Origin: Scolanthus callimorphus
Lineage: Eukaryota; Cnidaria; Anthozoa; Actiniaria; Edwardsiidae
DNA length: 64,000 bases
Assembly (NCBI GenBank): GCA_033964015.1
Contig: CM066924.1
Location: forward strand, 9,273,077-9,337,076
Direction of reading: 5' to 3'
Position numbers and translations under genes: made by a program. The notes under the pieces were generated by a model. That model was given only the letters and a program-made list of their open reading frames with translations. It was not told the origin of the DNA and did not search any database. Below, one piece after another: positions 11,809 to 64,000 of this stretch. How positions within the stretch are numbered: the first letter of the stretch is position 1; every line of letters begins with the position of its first letter.

Positions 11809-11917
11809 CAGGGATTTGAAGGTTAATTGTAGGTTTTAAAATAACTAAAAACAAGAGTGGATTAACAAGAGTTAGAATTTTCGTACAGTTTTCGGACATT
11901 TTCGGACATTTGTCCAC

Positions 11918-12190
11918 ATCACAGTCAGAAAAGTGTCTATTTTTAGATTTGAATTTCGCGCGCGAAAGTATTCGCGATCGCTCAGGTTTCGAATGCTCGT
12001 ATACCCAATACACAACAAATAGAGAATATCCTACCTTATCTTTTCGACTTTAAAGGTTTTCGATTGATCTGCGATTTAATTTTAGGCTGAATCTCACAAC
12101 TGTTTGCGTGGCGAGAAAGTGGGAACCCTGTGGATGACGAATTTTCGCGGGAATCCTAGTTCTAAAAATAGACACTTTTCTGACTGTGAT
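11918..12190. mobile_element. MITE with 30-bp TIRs
   Basis: ATCACAGTCAGAAAAGTGTC at the left and the exact complement ending CTGACTGTGAT at the right; the 30-bp arms look identical. About 273 bp in total, non-coding. Confidence 0.85.
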
Positions 12191-12449
12191 TCGGGCGTAC
12201 GTAGTAAATATGGAAACTCTTGGTAATCCACTCTTGCTAAAAATTAGCATTTTAAAAAACAAGATTTTTGCGAATGCGCTAATGACGTCATTGGTAGTGT
12301 ACTCTTTCATTTTCCAACGTTTTGTAATCCCTGACCCGGCTTTAATTGCACGGATGAAAGTCCTTACAGTGTTGGTTTTCAGATGACTAGAAAAGTACCG
12401 ATTAATACAGCAAACCAGTTCTTTTTTGCAAAAATATTTAATACTAATA

Positions 12450-12494
12450 AGCCAAAGGGTTGCCGCTATTTAATTTAGCGGCAACCCTTTGGCT
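12450..12494. repeat. Perfect 45-bp hairpin
   Basis: Stem AGCCAAAGGGTTGCCGCTA, 7-nt loop TTTAATT, then the perfect complement. Isolated, with no flanking inverted repeat and no downstream gene, so not a bacterial-style terminator. Confidence 0.9.
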
Positions 12495-12499
12495 GTTGA

Positions 12500-14015
12500 A
12501 ATCAAAAGCGAAAACAAAACTTCATCCCCCCTCCCCATTTTACGATGCCCCACGGGGGCAGCAAAATTGCATCGTAAATTCGGTGTAATGTCTAATGTTG
12601 TAAATGAACTTTCGATATAAGGATTTTAAAGACGAGGTATTGTTGCCGGGACCAAGAGTTCATAATTAAGAGTGAACAACTCCGATACAGTATTCGTGAG
12701 AGATCCTTTCTACAGAACTAGTTATTTTTAGAACTGTTTTTCTCGCTGAATTATAATGCTATTGTTTTTGTAGCCAATCAAATTCATTTGATCAGTAGCT
12801 CATTATAACTTCGGTATTTACAACCGCTCAACCGATACGCGCGCTCTTGCAAGACTGTATTCTTTAATTAGGCCTATTGTTTTCTGCCTTTGTTGTTCTC
12901 TGTGCGTGATCCTAGGGGATGTATAAAGAAGACTAAGTGCCATCTATACTATTAAAATTGCGTTGTCAGTGTTCGGGTCACCCCCCGCCAATCAGAGCGC
13001 GGCATTTAAGCACGTTTCCACGGGTAGGCGAAGGTAAAATATAGGGCCATAAAAATAAACGCCGTTTTCAAACTCTAAACATTTCACAGTCCATTGAAGA
13101 GAAATTTGAAATCTCACCTGTAGGCGTGTTTTTGTTGGAAAAGATTAATCTGCAGCGAAGTTCCAATTCATGCGATTTCTTATGCGAGGGACAAAGCCGC
13201 TTTCACAGAAACTAAGAAAGAACTGAGTCCGCACAGCCGAAAACACCATAGACATCTCGGCCTAAATAGTTCTGTTACAAATTACTTGCAGGCATGTGCT
13301 GGGATAATTCTAATTCGAAAAGCTTTGAGCTGAGAAATGATTTCATTCAAGTCTAAAACAAACCTTGCGTCTCATAGCGCACGCTAACTCTAAATGAATA
13401 CAGGAAGATGCAAAGCCATTAACTTTTCTCTAAACCGTTTTGCTGGAAAGGGGTTTCTTTGAGTTTTTATTTAAGTTACTGTAGTTGGATTTTTTAAGGC
13501 CCTTAGTTCTCTGAATTATTTGTAAAGAGTTGCTCTTGCCTTTAAAATACCGGCAGAGAAATGAGAGTTTTGTTTCGTGAAACTGAGGCATTTCATCACA
13601 ATTGTCAACTCTCCCGGTTTTGTCGGGAGTTTCAATATTTTTCACCCGGTCTCCCAGGTTTTTAGCAAGATCTCTCGAAAAAAAAAGTTTTCTGGGGGAT
13701 CTAGAAGTACTTTTGTAGCATTTTCTTTCCCTACTCGAGTTCCCATTCGACTTTGCTATTGAAAAGAAATCAAAACTGCAGTGTTGTTTACACCACAGGG
13801 AGACCATGCATAGCCATGGCCAAAACAACGGCGAAAATGCACATGACGCTTTGTTTGGCCAAACAATACTGCTTTATTTCGGCATGGGGAGGTATTTCCT
13901 AGCCATTGCCCAACACCAGCACACCCGTAAATTTAAATGCATAGATAATATAACTGTCTGCAAGAGAAAATGACGTCTGTTATCTTTCGTTCCCGTCACA
14001 GAGTGACGGGTCCTT
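12500..14015. other. No gene recognised
   Basis: AT-rich stretch with short frames only. A small hairpin CCGTCACAGAGTGACGGG lies near 13994-14011, next to the MITE that follows. Confidence 0.5.
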
Positions 14016-14021
14016 TTCTGG

Positions 14022-14225
14022 TTAGTATAATTACTCAAGTGATTATAAGAATTTCCCCGCGCTGATTGGTCGAGAGATTCGTTTTCTCGCTATAATCACC
14101 AACCGGCGATTATAACATTGAAATGATTGGGAGTGTGCGCGTGAGTTTTGTTATAATCGTGAAAAAGTCCAACAAAAAAGTTTTTCTGTCTAAAAACTTA
14201 TGAATCACTTGAGCAATTATACTAA
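14022..14225. mobile_element. MITE with ~28-bp TIRs
   Basis: TTAGTATAATTACTCAAGTG at the left and the complement ending CTTGAGCAATTATACTAA at the right. Further internal complementarity around ATTATAA/TTATAAT. Confidence 0.8.
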
Positions 14226-14254
14226 TACAGTCGCCCTAGGCTCCGTGATTATCT

Positions 14255-14362
14255 GGTCTGAAGCTGGATCCAATAAAGGATTATCGGCGAATAGTCACCG
14301 ATTCGCAAATAATCACGTCGCCTAATAGTGACTGGCGGTCTGAAGCTGGATCCAATAAAGGA
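14255..14362. repeat. 26-bp direct repeat pair
   Basis: GGTCTGAAGCTGGATCCAAT plus AAAGGA at 14255-14280 recurs exactly at 14337-14362, 82 bp apart. Confidence 0.9.
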
Positions 14363-14383
14363 CCTGTCAACCAGAAGATATGT

Positions 14384-14548
14384 AAGAAATAATAAAAACT
14401 TGAATGGTTGATTAACAGCTTATAATTTTCATTTACACGATATTTCGGTCAGCCAGTACCTGAAGAAGGTCGGTACTGGCTGACCGAAATATCGAGTAAA
14501 TGAAAATGATAAGCTATTAATCAACCATTCAAGTTTTTATTCTTTCTT
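14384..14548. repeat. Foldback element with ~78-bp arms
   Basis: AAGAAATAATAAAAACTTGA ... GATATTTCGGTCAGCCAGTA is followed, after a loop of about 7 nt, by its near-perfect complement. Only a few mismatches are seen along the stem. Confidence 0.9.
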
Positions 14549-14694
14549 ATTTATCAATAGCATGACGGGATGAGTTTGATCTCAGCACAGATTAACCTGT
14601 GCATAGCAAGAGTTTCCGTCCGGGGGTTCTCCCATGTAAGAGTGATAGGGGTGCTCGTCGGCACTTTGGAAAATACCCTTAAAAATGCAAGGAC

Positions 14695-14990
14695 ATAAAA
14701 AATCCACCCCCTAAAAAATGCCTTATAAAACAAAATGACCCCTAAAAATACCAACAATTAACCTTTTTTGTTATTGCTTATTGTTTCTCATCTCAAAACA
14801 AGCTTATTTTAGAGGTATAAATGAATAAAGAAAGAAAGAAAACGTTTTGCTTGGTTTGTGACCTTTTCATTCATACCCCTAAACAATACCATTTACTAGT
14901 GAACACCACAATGTTTCTCCGATACCCCCTAAAAAATACCTGAGAGTCGATTTTGACCCCTAAAAAATACAACGAGCATCCCTATCAAGT
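14695..14990. repeat. Cluster of CCCCTAAAAAATACC motifs
   Basis: Five or more copies of ACCCCTAAAAAATACC or close variants at about 14705, 14733, 14876, 14930 and 14956. Isolated relatives occur near 1060, 5576 and 25450. Confidence 0.65.
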
Positions 14991-15267
14991 CATCAAGTCG
15001 ACAAACTCCCCCGGTATTTTGTACTCGGTATTTTATTCGTGTACTCGACTAGTATGAGTGTGTATGCGATTTCAAGTAACCTGGGAACTGTTATTCCATT
15101 TTTTGTCAATCAACAACTCGAAAATGGCTCCCAAGCACAAGACATGCCTTGCAGGCCTGCTTAGTCGCTAGCGCAGACGCAGTAGCGTGGTCTATGACTT
15201 GGGGGTTCTGTAGGAGCGAGTAGACTGAGGAGACGCTCACAAATCAGTGGGGAATGCTCGGCTAGCT

Positions 15268-64000
<48,733 letters not shown>

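Noticed and set aside
12450..12494. Rho-independent terminator
   Set aside because: Eukaryotic context, no upstream gene and no T-run after the stem.

Overview
The window is animal (metazoan) genomic DNA from an intron-rich, transposon-rich genome. GT-AG introns, a tRNA-derived SINE, LINE, DIRS-like and Copia elements and very many inverted-repeat (MITE/foldback) elements all argue against bacteria. The mix of DIRS and copia elements with a secreted VWA/WAP matrix-type gene suggests a cnidarian, perhaps an anthozoan such as a coral or sea anemone. That is inference: I see no taxon-specific marker.

The one host gene I can support runs on the + strand from 15268 past the right edge. I reconstructed 25 exons by eye from splice signals and codon phase. 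Exon 1 encodes a signal peptide. The rest encode an alternating array of six WAP (four-disulfide-core) domains and eight von Willebrand factor A (VWA) domains, about 1,880 residues before the window ends. After an introductory WAP and a canonical VWA, the gene is built from a repeating five-domain cassette: VWA-A, WAP, VWA-B, WAP, VWA-C. There are two complete copies (43597-50346 and 53050-61086) and the start of a third (61731-64000). Exon lengths, cysteine spacing and most intron phases recur between copies. Only the first VWA keeps the DxSxS metal-binding (MIDAS) motif; each other class has lost it in its own way. Two exons (40198-40463 and 45296-45624) each appear to lack one base, so the assembly has errors here or the allele is damaged.

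Positions 1-15267 hold no host gene I can recognise. They contain two copies of a tRNA-derived SINE inside a larger duplicated block, a LINE 3' fragment, two near-identical LINE reverse-transcriptase fragments bracketing a decayed DIRS-like element, homopolymer tracts, a GATA microsatellite and several foldback MITEs.

The introns are crowded with mobile DNA. The 16.5-kb intron 3 carries a full-length Copia element (33076-37478) with 213-bp LTRs that look identical, a 5-bp target duplication and a primer site matching the anticodon arm of initiator tRNA-Met. It also carries long inverted repeats of 2.4 and 4 kb. Other introns hold 1.5-1.7-kb foldbacks, paired MITE copies and a CRE-motif minisatellite element. 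Several insertions are nested or have a visible target duplication, so their order can be read.
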